Below, piece by piece: positions 63,183 to 64,000 of a stretch of DNA of 64,000 nt (position 1 is the first letter of the stretch; each line of letters begins with the position of its first letter). Location: positions 2,790,001 to 2,854,000 of the forward strand of contig NC_053202.1 in the NCBI RefSeq assembly GCF_905163445.1, read 5' to 3'. The notes beneath the pieces were generated by a model. That model saw only the letters and a program-made list of their open reading frames with translations, was not told the origin of the DNA and made no database searches. Source of the DNA: Pararge aegeria. Lineage: Eukaryota; Arthropoda; Insecta; Lepidoptera; Nymphalidae. A program made the position numbers and the translations under genes.

Positions 63183-64000
63183 ATCCTCAATATGTTTCTA
63201 TTCCCTGTTAGAACACTTAGATCGCACAACTCTGAAGAATAAGATTTTGGCGACTATAATACCATGGTTTTAGAAGGTCAGTCAGGTTCTATAACGAGTC
63301 AAAAGTGTTTAGTATTCGGACACTTAGTAAAATGACGTCAGTTTATTTTCTACACGTTTTCGGTTTTTATTTTCGCGAAACCGTAGGATCTTACCCAAGC
63401 AAGCGAAATCCCACGATTTGTAATCGTCAGCTTGCCACATCGCCATGTTAAACACGCTCCAATTTGCCGTAACGAAACGTAAAAACTATTCCATACGACT
63501 TTTACGTCCGTCGGCGAGATAAAAGGGTCGTTTCGTCCCCCTAAAGGGGAAACTACTTGTAACATCTGATTAGATGGCGTAATGTGTTTCACAGAGACTA
63601 AGGTAACTCGTAGAGGGAATTCTAAATTTCATTACAAAACAATAGGCTACCTCCATTTAAGTTTGGAAAAAACCTGTATTTGGAGGTCTCGCTCTTTCCG
63701 ATACAAAGTTTACACATGTACTGATAACATGACTTAACCAATTTATTACATTTTATAATTTTATACTTTTTTTTTGTTTAATATTTAGAATTTTTCAAAA
63801 TCAATCATGCAAGCATGCAAATATGTAAGTGTGTGTGTGTGTAATAATAATAATAATAAAATCTTTTATTTAGGATAAAAACAACACATAGCAATTAACA
63901 TATAAGGTCTCGTACCTTACACAAAAAAATTAAACTTTTTAAAAATAAAAGAAATGATCTTAAAATGAGGTTACAAAATAAATATGCTAAAAACAAACAA

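Larger units (their letters stand above)
57718..64000 (+). other. Downstream intron of the homeobox-like gene (open at right edge)
   Basis: No further coding exon found. Contains repeat G, decayed exon copies (58789-59090), SINE-C copies, Helitron-like elements, LINE tails and SINE-B copies. The last 800 bases (63183-64000) show nothing recognised except a (TAA)n run near 63842. Confidence 0.4.

Overview
This is a stretch of an AT-rich insect nuclear genome, almost certainly from a lepidopteran (butterfly or moth). The evidence is intron-split eukaryotic genes, canonical GT-AG splice sites, a eukaryotic tRNA-Leu with A and B boxes, and a dense load of repeats of lepidopteran type: Helitron-like elements with TC...CTAG ends, several tRNA-derived SINE families, RTE- and CR1/Jockey-like LINE tails, and short hAT-like elements. 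Species cannot be decided from the sequence.

Layout. (1) 145-9478, minus strand: a gene I do not recognise, rebuilt here from six exons whose splice phases all agree. It encodes a Ser/Pro-rich N-terminus, a charged coiled coil and an acidic/tryptophan-containing tail that runs off the left edge. Its introns hold Helitron-like elements, SINEs, LINE fragments and, on the opposite strand, an intact tRNA-Leu(AAG) gene. (2) 9.5-12 kb: repeat-rich space between two divergently arranged genes. (3) About 12-24.9 kb, plus strand: the PGC-1 homologue spargel. It has seven coding exons (1613 codons plus stop) with an acidic N-terminal region, an LxxLL motif, a DHDY motif, an RS domain, a serine run, an RRM and the YADLD C-terminal signature. 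A 3'UTR with a poly(A) signal follows. (4) 25-30.2 kb: no recognisable gene; a degenerate hairpin-bearing tandem repeat, LINE tails and a long-spaced inverted repeat. (5) 30,260-35,846: a full-length, apparently intact I-type non-LTR retrotransposon with both ORFs open, a poly(A) tail and a target-site duplication. (6) 36-57 kb: mostly non-coding and repeat-filled, with a plausible TATA promoter plus 5' noncoding exon near 45.45-45.72 kb. (7) 57,440-57,717: a first coding exon with an EH1-like motif, probably from an NK-class homeobox gene whose homeodomain lies past the right edge. (8) 57.8-64 kb: intron of that gene, with decayed copies of the exon, Helitron-like elements, SINEs and LINE tails.

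No obviously new multi-gene system is visible. The most unusual observations are the decayed partial copies of coding exons lying just downstream of the real exon in two separate genes (spargel and the putative homeobox gene), a hAT-like element with a perfect 8-bp target duplication and a large internal GACT array, a complete recent I-type LINE, and the unrecognised coiled-coil gene. spargel is expected to act in the nucleus as a transcriptional coactivator for mitochondrial and insulin/TOR-linked gene programmes. No functional link between the three host genes can be read from the sequence.
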